A stretch of DNA of 64,000 nt, taken from NCBI RefSeq assembly GCF_008329585.1, contig NZ_NPKP01000004.1, forward strand, positions 1-64,000, given 5' to 3'. The notes beneath the pieces were generated by a model, which saw only the letters and a program-made list of their open reading frames with translations, was not told the DNA's origin and made no database searches. Origin of the DNA: Mycolicibacterium sp. P9-22 (GTDB lineage Bacteria; Actinomycetota; Actinomycetes; Mycobacteriales; Mycobacteriaceae). The position numbers were made by a program, and so were the translations under genes. Of this stretch, positions 51,371 through 61,292 are shown piece after piece; the first letter of the stretch is position 1; each line of letters opens with the position of its first letter.

Positions 51371-54300
51371 TCAGCCGCCCAGACAACCGGGGCCGAGCAG
51401 CGCCTTGAGGTCACCCATCAGCGCCGACGACGGTGTGACCCGCAACGACTGATCGAGTTCCAAGGTGGTGATGCGCTCACCGCTGATCAGTCGCAGATGC
51501 ACCTGCGAGGTTCCCGGATGGCGCGCCAGCACCTGCTTGAGTGCGGTCACCTTGTCCACCGTGCACTGGCGGGTAGGCAGGCTGACCGCCACGGGCCGGT
51601 CACCCTGGGCGTTCGAGAAGTCCGGCACGATGAGGTCATTGGCGATCAGCGAGATCCGGTCATCCCGGATGGCCACCTTGGCGCCAACCAGCACCACCGC
51701 GTCATCGGCGATATCGGCACCGAAAGCCGTATAGGTCTGCGGAAAGAACAGCACTTCGATGCCGCCGGTGAGATCTTCCAGTTGGGCTGAGGCCCAAGGC
51801 AACCCGTTCTTGTTGACGCGGCGGTTCACCGAGGCGAGGATGCCGCCGATGCGCACCTGGGTGTCGTTCGGGATATCGCCTTCCAGGATCGCCGGGATCT
51901 GGGTGTCGACCTGAGCGGCCAGCAGATGTGCCACGCCGTCCAACGGGTGGCCGGACACGTAGAGCCCCAGCATCTCCCGTTCCAGGGCGAGCTTGTGCTT
52001 GTCGTCCCACTCCCCCTCGGGCACGGGAATGGTGAAGACCGATTCCATGCCGGAATCGGCGTCGCCGCCGCCGAACAGGTCGAACTGGCCGATGGCCTCG
52101 GCCTTCTTGGTGCCGAGCACCGAGTCCACCGCGTCGGCGTGCACCAGGAACAGGCCCTTACGGGGGTGGCCCAGCGAGTCGAAGGCGCCCGCCTTGACCA
52201 GTGATTCCGTCACCTTCTTGTTGCACGCGCCGATGTCAATCTTGTTGAGGTAGTCGGAGAAGTCGGTGTACTTACCTTTTTCGTTGCGCGCGTTGATGAT
52301 CGATTGCACGACATTGGTGCCGACGTTGCGCACACCGCCCAGGCCGTACCGGATGTCCTGCCCGACCGAGGCGAAGTTGTGCACCGATTCGTTGACGTCC
52401 GGCGGCAGCACGGTGATCCCGAGCCGGCGGCAGTCCGACAGGTAGATCGCCGCCTTGTCCTTGTCATCGCCGACCGAGGTCAGCAGACCGGCCATGTACT
52501 CGGCCTGATAGTTGGCCTTGAGATAGGCGGTCCAGAACGACACCAGGCCGTAGCCTGCGGCGTGCGACTTGTTGAACGCGTATCCGGCGAACGGAAGGAT
52601 GGTGTCCCACAGGGCTTTCACCGCGGCCTCGGAGAAACCGTTGGCGGTCATACCTTCCTTGAAGCCCTTGTACTCGGCTTCCAGCACCTCAAGTTTCTTC
52701 TTGCCCATGGCCTTTCGCAGCGCATCGGCCTTACCCATCGAGTAGCCGGCGACCTTCTGGGCGATGAACATGATCTGCTCTTGGTAGACGATCAGACCGT
52801 AGGTCTCGGCCAGGATCTCCTTGAGCGGTTCTTCGAGCTCCGGGTGGATCGGTTTGATCGCCTGCCGGCCGTTCTTACGGTCGGCGTAGTCGTTGTGCGC
52901 GTTCATGCCCATCGGGCCCGGGCGGTACAGCGCGAGCACCGCGACGATGTCGTTGAACCCGGTGGGCTGCATCCGGCGCAGCAGGTCACGCATCGGCCCG
53001 CCGTCGAGCTGGAAGACGCCCAGCGTGTCACCGCGGGACAACAGCTCATAAGTCGCCGGATCTTCCAGCGGCAGATGATCCATGTCCAGGTCGATACCGC
53101 GGTTGGCCTTGATGTTCTCCAGCGCGTCACCGATCACGGTGAGGTTGCGCAGACCCAGGAAGTCCATCTTGAGCAGCCCGATGGCCTCGCAGGACGGGTA
53201 GTCCCATCCGGTGATGATGGCGCCGTCCTGGGGGCGCTTCCACAGCGGAATCGCGTCGACCAGCGGCTCGGAGCTCATGATCACCGCGCAGGCGTGTACA
53301 CCCGCGTTGCGGACCAGGCCCTCCAGACCGCGGGCCGTCTCATAGATGGTGCGGACATCGGGGTCGGTGTCCAGCAGGCCGCGCACCTCGGCGGCTTCCT
53401 TGTAGCGTTCGTGCTTGGGGTCGGTGATACCCGAGAGCGGGATGTCCTTGGCCATGATCGGCGGCGGCAGCGCCTTGGTGATCCGATCGGCGATGGCGAA
53501 ACCGGGCTGGCCGTAGTTGACCCGGGCCGAGTCCTTGAGCGCGGCCTTGGTCTTGATGGTGCCGAAGGTAATGACCTGCGCGACGCGGTCACTGCCCCAC
53601 TTGTCCGAGGCGTAGCGCACCATCTCACCGCGGCGACGGTCGTCGAAGTCGATATCGATATCCGGGGCCGACGGGCGTTCCGGGTTCAGGAACCGCTCGA
53701 ACAGCAGGCCGTGCGGGATGGGGTCGATGTTGGTGATGCCCATCGCGTAGGCGACCAGGGAACCGGCCGCCGAGCCACGGCCCGGGCCGACCCGGATGTT
53801 CACCGACCGGGCGTAGTTGATGAGGTCCGCGACGATCAGGAAGTAGGCCGGAAATCCCTTGTCGCAGATGACCTTGATCTCGTAGTCGGCACGGTCGTGA
53901 TACTCCTGCGTCGCGCCGCCGGGGAAGCGGCGCAGCAGGCCCTCCTGGACCTCATGGCGCAGCCAGGTCTCCTGGTTGTGACCTTCGGGCACCGGGAAGA
54001 CCGGCATCCGGTCGCGCGGGGCCCACACATCGGCGTAGGACTGCACCCGTTCGCCGATCAGCAAGGTCGAGTCGCACGCCCCGGGCACCTGGGAGTCCCA
54101 CAGCGCGCGCATATCGGCGGCCGATTTGAGGTAATAACCGTCACCGTCGAATTTGAACCGGGCCGGATCCGACAGTGTCTTACCGGTCTGAACACAGAGC
54201 AGCGCCTCATGGGCGTGCGAGGCTTCCCGCGTCACGTAGTGACAGTCGTTGGTGGCCAGCGGAGGGATGCCGAGCTTGCGGCCCACCTCCAGCAGCCCGT

Positions 54301-54907
54301 CCCGGACCCGGCGCTCGATCTCGATGCCGTGATCCATCAGCTCAAGGAAGAAGTTCTCCTTGCCGAAGATCTCCTGCCACTTGGCTGCGGCGGCCACCGC
54401 TTCATCGATGTGGCCCAACCGCAGCCGGGTCTGCACCTCACCCGAAGGGCAGCCCGTCGTGGCGATGATGCCCTCGGCATGCTCGGCGATCAGTTCGGCA
54501 TCCATCCGCGACCACTTGCCGAGTTGGCCCTCGAACGAGGCCATCGAGGACAGCTTGAACAGGTTGCGCAACCCGGTCGCGTTCTCGGCGACCATCGTCA
54601 TGTGGGTGTAGGCACCGCTGCCCGAGACGTCATCGCTCTTCTGGCTGCGATCCCCCCACAGCACGCGCTTGGTGTCGAAGCGCGACGCCGGTGCGATGTA
54701 GGCCTCGATGCCGATGATGGGTTTGATCCCGGCATCGGTGGCGACGTTGTAGAACTCGCTGGCCCCGAACATGTTGCCGTGGTCGGTCATCCCGATGGCC
54801 GGCATCTCCAGACGCTGCGCCTCGGCCACCATCGGTTTGACCTTCGCGGCACCGTCCAGCATCGAGTATTCGGTGTGGTTGTGCAGGTGCACGAACGAGG
54901 CGCTCAT
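51371..54907 (-). CDS. dnaE1: DNA polymerase III alpha subunit, replicative
   Basis: 1178 residues. The N-terminal PHP domain ([13 protein letters not shown] at 8-20, [15 protein letters not shown]) keeps its metal His/Asp residues, consistent with the proofreading exonuclease role shown for mycobacterial DnaE1. The polymerase core has [18 protein letters not shown] and catalytic Asp residues in [12 protein letters not shown] near 417. The thumb/fingers, tandem HhH and OB-fold (about 990-1080) follow. TAGACT (54922..54917) is a plausible -10 close to the ATG. Confidence 0.97.
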   Translation of the reverse strand: MSASFVHLHNHTEYSMLDGAAKVKPMVAEAQRLEMPAIGMTDHGNMFGASEFYNVATDAGIKPIIGIEAYIAPASRFDTKRVLWGDRSQKSDDVSGSGAYTHMTMVAENATGLRNLFKLSSMASFEGQLGKWSRMDAELIAEHAEGIIATTGCPSGEVQTRLRLGHIDEAVAAAAKWQEIFGKENFFLELMDHGIEIERRVRDGLLEVGRKLGIPPLATNDCHYVTREASHAHEALLCVQTGKTLSDPARFKFDGDGYYLKSAADMRALWDSQVPGACDSTLLIGERVQSYADVWAPRDRMPVFPVPEGHNQETWLRHEVQEGLLRRFPGGATQEYHDRADYEIKVICDKGFPAYFLIVADLINYARSVNIRVGPGRGSAAGSLVAYAMGITNIDPIPHGLLFERFLNPERPSAPDIDIDFDDRRRGEMVRYASDKWGSDRVAQVITFGTIKTKAALKDSARVNYGQPGFAIADRITKALPPPIMAKDIPLSGITDPKHERYKEAAEVRGLLDTDPDVRTIYETARGLEGLVRNAGVHACAVIMSSEPLVDAIPLWKRPQDGAIITGWDYPSCEAIGLLKMDFLGLRNLTVIGDALENIKANRGIDLDMDHLPLEDPATYELLSRGDTLGVFQLDGGPMRDLLRRMQPTGFNDIVAVLALYRPGPMGMNAHNDYADRKNGRQAIKPIHPELEEPLKEILAETYGLIVYQEQIMFIAQKVAGYSMGKADALRKAMGKKKLEVLEAEYKGFKEGMTANGFSEAAVKALWDTILPFAGYAFNKSHAAGYGLVSFWTAYLKANYQAEYMAGLLTSVGDDKDKAAIYLSDCRRLGITVLPPDVNESVHNFASVGQDIRYGLGGVRNVGTNVVQSIINARNEKGKYTDFSDYLNKIDIGACNKKVTESLVKAGAFDSLGHPRKGLFLVHADAVDSVLGTKKAEAIGQFDLFGGGDADSGMESVFTIPVPEGEWDDKHKLALEREMLGLYVSGHPLDGVAHLLAAQVDTQIPAILEGDIPNDTQVRIGGILASVNRRVNKNGLPWASAQLEDLTGGIEVLFFPQTYTAFGADIADDAVVLVGAKVAIRDDRISLIANDLIVPDFSNAQGDRPVAVSLPTRQCTVDKVTALKQVLARHPGTSQVHLRLISGERITTLELDQSLRVTPSSALMGDLKALLGPGCLGG

Positions 54908-54993
54908 AGGGTGGCCAGTCTATTGGTGAACCCCGACAGGCAGTGCCCATCTCCGCGTGTCGCGATGCGTGTCGCCGCACACCGTCGAGAGGG

Positions 54994-55713
54994 TCAACGA
55001 ACCTCGCGCCATTCCTTGCTCACCGACTTGCGAAACAGGAACACCGACACCGAGTTGGCGCCCCATTCGAGCACGAGCTTGCGCCAGCCGACCGCATGAG
55101 CGCGGCGCCCGGTGTGATAAACGGTCAAGCCGTTCTCGAACCTGGTCCTGCCCACCTTGGACAACCGGCGGAACAGATCCATATCCTCTGCCGCGGTCAG
55201 GGTCGGGTTGAACCCGCCGACGCGCCGGAACTGATGCGCGGAGATCATCTGGAACTCGCCGCCGGAGCCGCCGATACCGAGCACATTGTTCTGGAACCAG
55301 AACTGCAGACCCAACAGCGTGAACATGGCCGAGTCCGACCATGTGCGTTGAGCTTCCAGGACCCGGTACTTCCCCGTCAGCGCCACCAGGCCGGGGCGGT
55401 TGTCGAACACCTCGAGCGCGGTGGCGAAGAAGGCATTGACGTCCGGGATGACCACGTCGGCGTCGAGAAAGACCACATAGTCGCCGGTCGCTTCGGCTGC
55501 TCCCATGTTCCTGGCGAGCGCGATGGTCTGCCGCTCGGGGCGGTCGTAGACGATGACCCGGTCGGCGTACTTTCTGCACGCTTCGATGGTGCCGTCGGTG
55601 CTGTTGCCGTCGGACACGATGATCTCGTGGGGTCCGGCATATCCAGCCAGGTTCTGCAGGGTGGTCTCGATGGTCTTGATTTCGTTGAGCGTGGGAATGA
55701 CGAAGGAAATCAC
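54994..55713 (-). CDS. Family 2 glycosyltransferase
   Basis: 239 residues from GTG 55713 (GGAG upstream). The GT-A fold shows ISFVIPTLNEIKTIETTLQNL, VSDGNSTDGT, the metal-binding FLDADVVIP and GGSGGEFQMISAHQFRRVGGF with the base-type motif AAEDMDLFRR. A C-terminal hydrophobic stretch may associate it with the membrane. It diverges from the DrrABC-like exporter. Substrate unknown; envelope polysaccharide or glycolipid synthesis is likely. Confidence 0.86.
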   Translation of the reverse strand: MISFVIPTLNEIKTIETTLQNLAGYAGPHEIIVSDGNSTDGTIEACRKYADRVIVYDRPERQTIALARNMGAAEATGDYVVFLDADVVIPDVNAFFATALEVFDNRPGLVALTGKYRVLEAQRTWSDSAMFTLLGLQFWFQNNVLGIGGSGGEFQMISAHQFRRVGGFNPTLTAAEDMDLFRRLSKVGRTRFENGLTVYHTGRRAHAVGWRKLVLEWGANSVSVFLFRKSVSKEWREVR

Positions 55714-55876
55714 GGTCAACTCCAGGGTGGGCGAACGCCCCGGTCGGACGGAACCGGAGCGGCTGGATCTGGGGCGATGGTACCGACTTCTCCCCGTGCA
55801 TGTTCGCCAACCGACGTCATGAACGTTCCGTACGTCGCACGGACCAACGGCGCAAGCGTCTGTATCGTATGACTCC

Positions 55877-56809
55877 GTGATCGAGCTCATTAATGTCGCC
55901 AAGACTTTCGGCGGGAGTGTTCCTGCCTTACGTGACGTGAGCTTTTCGGTTCCGACCGGCTCGGTATGTGCTTTGCTGGGCCACAACGGCGCAGGGAAGA
56001 CGACCACGGTCAATATTCTTTCGACCTTGCTGAAGCCGTCGTCGGGAACCGCATCTGTCGCGGGCTACGACGTGGTCAAGGAGGCGGATCAGGTACGTCG
56101 CAGCATCGGCGTCACCGGCCAGGACGCCGCGCTGGATCTGCGGTTGTCGGGCCGGGACAACCTGATCCTGTTCGGCCGGTTACGAGGTCTGCGTCGTGCT
56201 GCGGCTCGGACCCGAGCAGACGAGCTCATCGAACAGTTCGACATGGGCCACGCCGCCGATCGCCAGGTCAGCGGTTATTCCGGCGGTATGCGGCGACGGA
56301 TCGACATCGCGGTCTCGCTGGTGGTACCGCCCAAGGTGCTCTTCCTCGACGAGCCGACCACGGGCCTCGATCCGCGCAGTCGCCGCGACGTGTGGAACCT
56401 GGTGTCCTCGCTGAAGGCCCAGGACATCACGGTCCTGCTGACGACGCAGTACCTCGAGGAGGCCGATATCCTCAGCGACTCGATCGTGATCCTCAATCAC
56501 GGTCAGATCGTCGCCAGCGGGACCTCCGATGAACTCAAGCGCCAGATCGGTGGTAGTTACTGCCAGATGACGGCGGTGAATTCTGATGACCTGCCGCGGA
56601 TCGCTGCGGCACTCGCCGACTTCGACGAGGTCGAGGTCGATACCGACACGAGCACCGTTTCGGTACCCGCGCCCCAAGGTGTCGCCACGCTTTCGGACGT
56701 CTTCCGGCGGATGGACGAACTCGGCGTCGAACTCCTCGACATCTCCTTGCGCCGCCCGTCACTGGATGAGGTGTTCTTGCATCTGACCTCCCCGGCCAAG
56801 ACTCCGTGA
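55877..56809 (+). CDS. ABC exporter ATPase, DrrA type
   Basis: 310 residues from GTG 55877. Walker A is GHNGAGKTT near 34-42, the signature is VSGYSGGMRRRIDIAVSL near 135, Walker B is VLFLDEPTTGLDPRSRRDVW, followed by LLTTQYLEEADIL. The C-terminal region (about 230-310) is the accessory domain of the daunorubicin-resistance ATPase class. TATCGT (55863-55868) is a likely -10. It overlaps the first permease by 4 nt. Confidence 0.92.
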   Translation: MIELINVAKTFGGSVPALRDVSFSVPTGSVCALLGHNGAGKTTTVNILSTLLKPSSGTASVAGYDVVKEADQVRRSIGVTGQDAALDLRLSGRDNLILFGRLRGLRRAAARTRADELIEQFDMGHAADRQVSGYSGGMRRRIDIAVSLVVPPKVLFLDEPTTGLDPRSRRDVWNLVSSLKAQDITVLLTTQYLEEADILSDSIVILNHGQIVASGTSDELKRQIGGSYCQMTAVNSDDLPRIAAALADFDEVEVDTDTSTVSVPAPQGVATLSDVFRRMDELGVELLDISLRRPSLDEVFLHLTSPAKTP

Positions 56810-57543
56810 ACGCGCCTGCCATCCTCACCGCCCGCGTGCTCAGCCGTAACCGGGTGGATCTGATTTTCGCGGCCGTCGCGCCGCTGCTGGGACTGGTCGG
56901 CCTGACGTTTCTGCTGCGCGGTGTGATCGATACGGGCGAAATGAGCTACGCACAGTATGTGCTGCCGGCCGTGGTGGTCCAGGCGATGCTGTTCGGTGCT
57001 CTCACGACGACCGACCGCGCGGCGATGGAGAAATCCACCGGGTTGGGAACCCGCCTTCGCACGCTGCCAATCTCGCCGTATTCGTCGCTGATCGCCAGGA
57101 TGAATTACTGCTTGATCCGCGGCGTGATCGGGATCACCGCCTCATTGATTGCAGCAGCGGTGTTCGGCTTTTCCTTCGATACCGGGTTTTGGTATACCAC
57201 AGCATTTTTCGCGCTCGCGTTGATCTTGACCCTGGCGTTGTCGCTCGGAGCGGACGCCACCGGAACCAAGGCCGGACGCACGGAGGTCGCCAGCCAGTTA
57301 CTGATGGTGCCCCAACTTCTGCTGGTACTGCTGTCGACGGGGGTGGCTCCGCTCCAGTCGTTCCCCACGTGGCTGCAGCCGGCCGTGCGTTGGCAGCCGA
57401 TCTCGCAGATCACCGAAACGTTGCGCGGTTTCACAATCGGCCAGGTGGATACAGGCAATTTGTTGACCAGTTTGGCCTGGTGTACCACGCTTCTGATCGC
57501 GTTCGGCTGGGTCGCACTCAGGCTACAGAGGCGGACCAAATGA
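56806..57543 (+). CDS. ABC-2 type permease, first subunit
   Basis: 245 residues with six predicted helices and the ABC-2 pattern (SRNRVDLIFAAVAPLLGLVGLTFLL; MEKSTGLGTRLRTLPISPYSSLIARM in the cytoplasmic loop; FPTWLQPAVRWQPISQITETLRGF). Resembles DrrB/DrrC. Its GTG/ATG junctions with both neighbours overlap by 4 nt, so the ATPase and both permeases are made together. Confidence 0.88.
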   Translation: MNAPAILTARVLSRNRVDLIFAAVAPLLGLVGLTFLLRGVIDTGEMSYAQYVLPAVVVQAMLFGALTTTDRAAMEKSTGLGTRLRTLPISPYSSLIARMNYCLIRGVIGITASLIAAAVFGFSFDTGFWYTTAFFALALILTLALSLGADATGTKAGRTEVASQLLMVPQLLLVLLSTGVAPLQSFPTWLQPAVRWQPISQITETLRGFTIGQVDTGNLLTSLAWCTTLLIAFGWVALRLQRRTK

Positions 57544-58340
57544 CGAAACCAGCTGAACTGCAGCAGCATTCGATTCTCACCGAGAGCTGGATTTTCGCGT
57601 GCAGGTTGTTCACCCACTGGCGACGCTATCCGACGGTTCCGCTGCAGTCCCTACTGCTCCCGACGGTGCTGCTGATCACCTACAGCCTACTGGTCGGCAA
57701 GTCAATGGTCCGCATCACCGGCAGCAGTGGCCTGGACCTGCTGATCCCGGTGTGTGCGGTGGCCGGCGCCATGTCGGGTGCTGTGAGCGCGGGCATGACC
57801 ATGCCGCACGATCGCGAGAGCGGGCTACTCACCCGGTTGTGGGTGATGCCGGTGCACCGGGCCAGCGCGCTGACGGGCACGCTGCTGGCCGAAGCGCTAC
57901 GTACGGTATTCGGCACGGCGTTGATCATGGGTGTCGGTTACACGCTCGGATTCCGGTTCCACGGAAATTTACTCGGTTTGCTCATCTACCTGTTGATTCC
58001 GAGCTTGATCGTGGTCGTCTTCGCAACGATCGTTGTGTCGTTGGCTCTACGCACCGAGGGACGCACGATTCTGGCCTGGGTGGGCACGGGCAGCATGGGT
58101 TTGGCCTTCGGCGCGATCATCTCGGTGGACAGGGTCCCGGGCGTCTTGCGTCCGCTGGCCCAATACCAACCTGTGAAACCGGCGATCGAGGCGATGCGCA
58201 CGCTGTCACACGGCACCACCGGGATCTGGATACCGCTCGCTGCGACCGCCATCTGGGTCATTGGCCTCGCGGCAGTGTTCGGCCCGATGGCAATACGGAA
58301 CTACCAGAAGGCCGCCGAGACCGGCAAAGTTGGCGACTAA
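57540..58340 (+). CDS. ABC-2 type permease, second subunit
   Basis: 266 residues from ATG 57540. Six helices, with HDRESGLLTRLWVMPVHRASALTGTLLAEALRTVFGTALIMGVGY and VPGVLRPLAQYQPVKPAIEAMRTLSHG typical of the DrrB/DrrC group. With the preceding two genes it makes a heterodimeric exporter, probably for a lipid-linked or hydrophobic glycan product given the surrounding glycosyltransferases (inference). Convergent with the UDP-glucose dehydrogenase gene. Confidence 0.88.
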   Translation: MTKPAELQQHSILTESWIFACRLFTHWRRYPTVPLQSLLLPTVLLITYSLLVGKSMVRITGSSGLDLLIPVCAVAGAMSGAVSAGMTMPHDRESGLLTRLWVMPVHRASALTGTLLAEALRTVFGTALIMGVGYTLGFRFHGNLLGLLIYLLIPSLIVVVFATIVVSLALRTEGRTILAWVGTGSMGLAFGAIISVDRVPGVLRPLAQYQPVKPAIEAMRTLSHGTTGIWIPLAATAIWVIGLAAVFGPMAIRNYQKAAETGKVGD

Positions 58341-58371
58341 GGCTGCAATCCGGACCGGAGCTCGCTCGCCG

Positions 58372-59673
58372 TCAGACGAGGTAGGTCCAGCCGTCCTTGA
58401 TCCACCACGCCTTGTCCAGGCACATCCGGCCGTCGATGACGGTCTTCTTTCGCACGACCACACTCAGGTCCGAAGGGTTGATCTGCACAAACTCCGACCA
58501 TTCGGTCAGCACCATGACTACATCGGCATTGTCGCAGGCCTCGTGCACCGACGAGGCGTAGGACAGCGTGGGGAAGACGGCCCGCGAATTCTCTATCGCC
58601 TTGGGGTCGTACACCGTCACCGAGGCGCCCTGCAGCTGCAATTGACCGGCCACGTTCAAGGCCGGCGAGTCCCGGACATCATCGGAATCGGGCTTGAAGG
58701 CCGCACCCAGGATGGCGATGTTGACGTTCAGCAGCGAACCGTCGCAGGCCTTTCGGGCGACGTCGACCATCCGAGTCCGGCGGCGCATGTTGACATTGTC
58801 GACCTCCCGCAGGAACGTCAGCGCCTCGGAGGCGCCCAACTCCCCCGCTCGCGCCATGAACGCGCGGATGTCCTTGGGTAGGCATCCGCCTCCGAAGCCG
58901 ACGCCGGCGTTGAGGTACCGGCGTCCAATCCGGGCGTCATAGCCGATCGCGTCGGCGATCGCCCGAACGTCGGCACCCACCACATCGCACACCTCGGCGA
59001 TCGCGTTGATGAACGAGATCTTGGTCGCCAGAAAGGCATTGGCCGATACCTTGACAAGTTCAGCGGTCTCGGGATCGGTGACGATGAACGGTGTGTCCAG
59101 CTTTAGGATGTCGGCATACACGTCGCGGGTGATTGCTTCGGCTCGGCCTCCCTCCTGGCAGCCGAGCACTACCCGGTCCGGACGCAGCGTGTCCTGGATG
59201 GCGAAACCCTCGCGCAGGAACTCCGGGTTCCACGCGATCTCGATCGTCACATCATTGGCCTGATCATGGGCACGCTCAACGAGTTTCGCGCAGGTGCCCA
59301 CTGGTACCGTTGACTTGCCCAAGACCACAATGTCGCGGCTCACCAGCGGGGACAGGTTGTCGATGACGGCCTCGACGTAGCGCAGATCAGCCGCCGACTC
59401 ACCCTTCTTCTGCGGAGTCCCGACCGCGATGAAATACAGCTCACTCCACTCGGCAGCGGTGCCATAGTCGGTGGTGATCGTCAGACGCCCGGATTCCAGA
59501 TGCTTGCGCAGGAGTTCGGCCAATCCCGGTTCGAAGAATGGCACTTCGCCGACTTCGAGCTTGGCGACCCGTTTGGGGTCCACCTCGACGCCGAGCACCT
59601 CGTGGCCTAGTTCGGCCATACAGAGGGCGTGAGTGAGGCCGAGATAACCCAGGCCGAACACAGTCAGACGCAC
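58372..59673 (-). CDS. UDP-glucose/GDP-mannose 6-dehydrogenase family protein
   Basis: 433 residues from GTG 59673, with AAGGAGAT at good spacing. NAD-binding VFGLGYLGL, GEVPFFEPGLAELL, GKSTVPVGTCAKL and EIAWNPEFLREG precede the catalytic Cys near 263 in GVGFGGGCLPKDI; the C-terminal domain has GAAFKPDSDDVRDSPAL. It most likely makes UDP-glucuronate for polysaccharide synthesis, but GDP-mannose or UDP-N-acetyl sugars cannot be excluded from sequence alone. Confidence 0.9.
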   Translation of the reverse strand: MRLTVFGLGYLGLTHALCMAELGHEVLGVEVDPKRVAKLEVGEVPFFEPGLAELLRKHLESGRLTITTDYGTAAEWSELYFIAVGTPQKKGESAADLRYVEAVIDNLSPLVSRDIVVLGKSTVPVGTCAKLVERAHDQANDVTIEIAWNPEFLREGFAIQDTLRPDRVVLGCQEGGRAEAITRDVYADILKLDTPFIVTDPETAELVKVSANAFLATKISFINAIAEVCDVVGADVRAIADAIGYDARIGRRYLNAGVGFGGGCLPKDIRAFMARAGELGASEALTFLREVDNVNMRRRTRMVDVARKACDGSLLNVNIAILGAAFKPDSDDVRDSPALNVAGQLQLQGASVTVYDPKAIENSRAVFPTLSYASSVHEACDNADVVMVLTEWSEFVQINPSDLSVVVRKKTVIDGRMCLDKAWWIKDGWTYLV

Positions 59674-60066
59674 AACCAGATCTCCTTGTAAATACCGACC
59701 GCAGAAGCCACCCGGCACCCGGCCCGCGCGACAGCGCCAGTATCCACAGACTCTAATCCATGGCCGGGAACGTCGCGGGGCCACAATCCGTGGCCGGAAA
59801 ATCTCGCTGGGCGACGGCGCGGTGGTGATAGCGGTGCTCGATGCTCACGAACAGTTTCTTGACGCGGGAATGAACACGAAGGGCCTCCTCTCCGAGAGAA
59901 GAGTTTGCGATGGCCCCGTCCAGCAATCATCTGCGGCAGCCAAAAATTGGGGCGTCGCCACTATTCATCTCATCTGCGCAAATCATGGATATATGTCTTG
60001 CAACGCACCGACTGTCCACCCCCTCGTCGGCAATCAACATGTTGCCCGCGCCAGCTGACCGAACCC
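59674..60066. other. 393-bp intergenic region, no supported gene
   Basis: Noncoding space between udg and the next glycosyltransferase. It becomes clearly AT-richer from about 59930 (AAAAATTGG, ATGGATATATG). Short imperfect direct repeats ATCCATGGCCGGGAA/ATCCGTGGCCGGAAA lie at about 59757-59803. Any promoter for the polysaccharide genes is probably here, but no -10/-35 pair stands out. Confidence 0.4.
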
Positions 60067-61050
60067 GTGTATGGTCCAGATCATTCCCGACCGGATCACG
60101 CACGTTCCATCGTTGCGCATGACGCACTGGTAAAAGCGACAGCAGATTGGTGCCCGCCATTGCTAGTTTTCATCACGTCCCTGCGGCATCCAGCGGGTAC
60201 GCCAGATTACGGACGCACCGAGTCGTATCTGCGCGACACGCTGGCATCGATTTGCAGTCAAACCTCAGACGATTACGAGGTGATCGTCGTCGGCAACCAG
60301 AAGCCGGCATTCCCACTTCCCGAGCGAACACGATTCGTGGAGGTCGATTTCCCGCCGCCGACTGAGTTCGCCGGTCGGATGAACGATCTAGCGCAGCATC
60401 TATGGGACAAGGGTACGAAGCTGGGGATCGGTCTCATTGCGGCCCGTTCACTCGACCCCGACTATGTGATGTTCTTCGATGCCGACGACTTCGTTCATCG
60501 CGGCCTAGCCGCCTTCGTACATGAGCGTCCCGGGCGCCCAGGATGGTACGTACGTCGGGGTTTGATCTACTCTCGCGCCCGAAATGCGTATGCACCGCGC
60601 CTTCGCCTGTTCCGCATCTGTGGGTCCACCTATGTCATACCGTTCAGCGCGCACAAGGTGCCTGCGGATCTCCTTGCCACCGCGTCCCAGGATCAGGTCG
60701 TCGAGGCATTCGGCCCCGAACGCATCGAGCGGGTCGTGGCCGGTCATCGCTGGGCACGCGAATGGTGGCGAGACCACGGTGTGGAGCTGGAACCGTTACC
60801 GTTCCCAGGGGCGGTCTACCACGTGGACACCGGGGAGAATCATTCACGCTCAGTACTCGCCGGACCTGCACTGCCGTACCGCTCGCACTTGCTCACCGAC
60901 TTCGGGATCCGACCTTCGAAGACGCCGGCACGGACGTACTGGTCGGCGTTTGGGCTACCGGCCTTCAAGCCGGACCTCAGAGTTCGGCCACCGGCGTTCT
61001 TGCGGCCAAAAGCTCCGCGAATGGTCCGGCCTCCGTCGAGCGTGGCTTGA
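60067..61050 (+). CDS. Glycosyltransferase, GT-A fold (family 2-like)
   Basis: About 327 residues from GTG 60067; TTG 60160, just before VFITSLRHP, may be the real start, and the frame upstream looks noncoding. LRHPAGTPDYGRTESYLRDTLASICSQTSDDYEVIVVGNQ is the nucleotide-binding start and DPDYVMFFDADDFVHRGL holds the metal-binding DxD. No membrane helix. Codon use is less GC-biased than in the housekeeping genes. First of three cotranscribed-looking surface polysaccharide genes. Confidence 0.78.
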   Translation: MYGPDHSRPDHARSIVAHDALVKATADWCPPLLVFITSLRHPAGTPDYGRTESYLRDTLASICSQTSDDYEVIVVGNQKPAFPLPERTRFVEVDFPPPTEFAGRMNDLAQHLWDKGTKLGIGLIAARSLDPDYVMFFDADDFVHRGLAAFVHERPGRPGWYVRRGLIYSRARNAYAPRLRLFRICGSTYVIPFSAHKVPADLLATASQDQVVEAFGPERIERVVAGHRWAREWWRDHGVELEPLPFPGAVYHVDTGENHSRSVLAGPALPYRSHLLTDFGIRPSKTPARTYWSAFGLPAFKPDLRVRPPAFLRPKAPRMVRPPSSVA

Positions 61051-61178
61051 GCCGCTCAACGGCGCGGCACAACCGAATTATCCACCACGACAGCGAAGTA
61101 TCGGCCAGCGCCACAGGTCGCGGACCCGACTGCGAGCGAGCAAGCGCGATGTTAGGGTCGCGGTGTTATGGAGGTTCG

Positions 61179-61292
61179 ATGAGGGCGGATGGCAACGAGT
61201 GGCGAAGCAAGAATCATGCGTCTCGACGACGAGCTGCTACGCCAGGTCGAGCCGGTCAGCATAACTATATGAGTGCGCGGCAAGCTGCATGA
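61179..61292 (+). CDS. 37-residue leader ORF coupled to the pyruvyl transferase gene
   Basis: ATG 61179 is preceded by GGAGG (61170-61174), and TAGGGT (61153-61158) is a TANNNT -10 upstream. The peptide is basic and low in hydrophobic residues (SRRRAATPGRAG). Its TGA overlaps the next ATG (ATGA at 61289-61292), and the pyruvyl transferase lacks its own ribosome binding site, so the ORF could feed ribosomes into it. It resembles no known peptide; the alternative is a chance ORF. Confidence 0.4.
   Translation: MRADGNEWRSKNHASRRRAATPGRAGQHNYMSARQAA

Noticed and set aside
52304-55099. 931-codon open frame opposite dnaE1
   Set aside because: It is a shadow of high-GC third positions; the amino acid composition is implausible and dnaE1 is certain.
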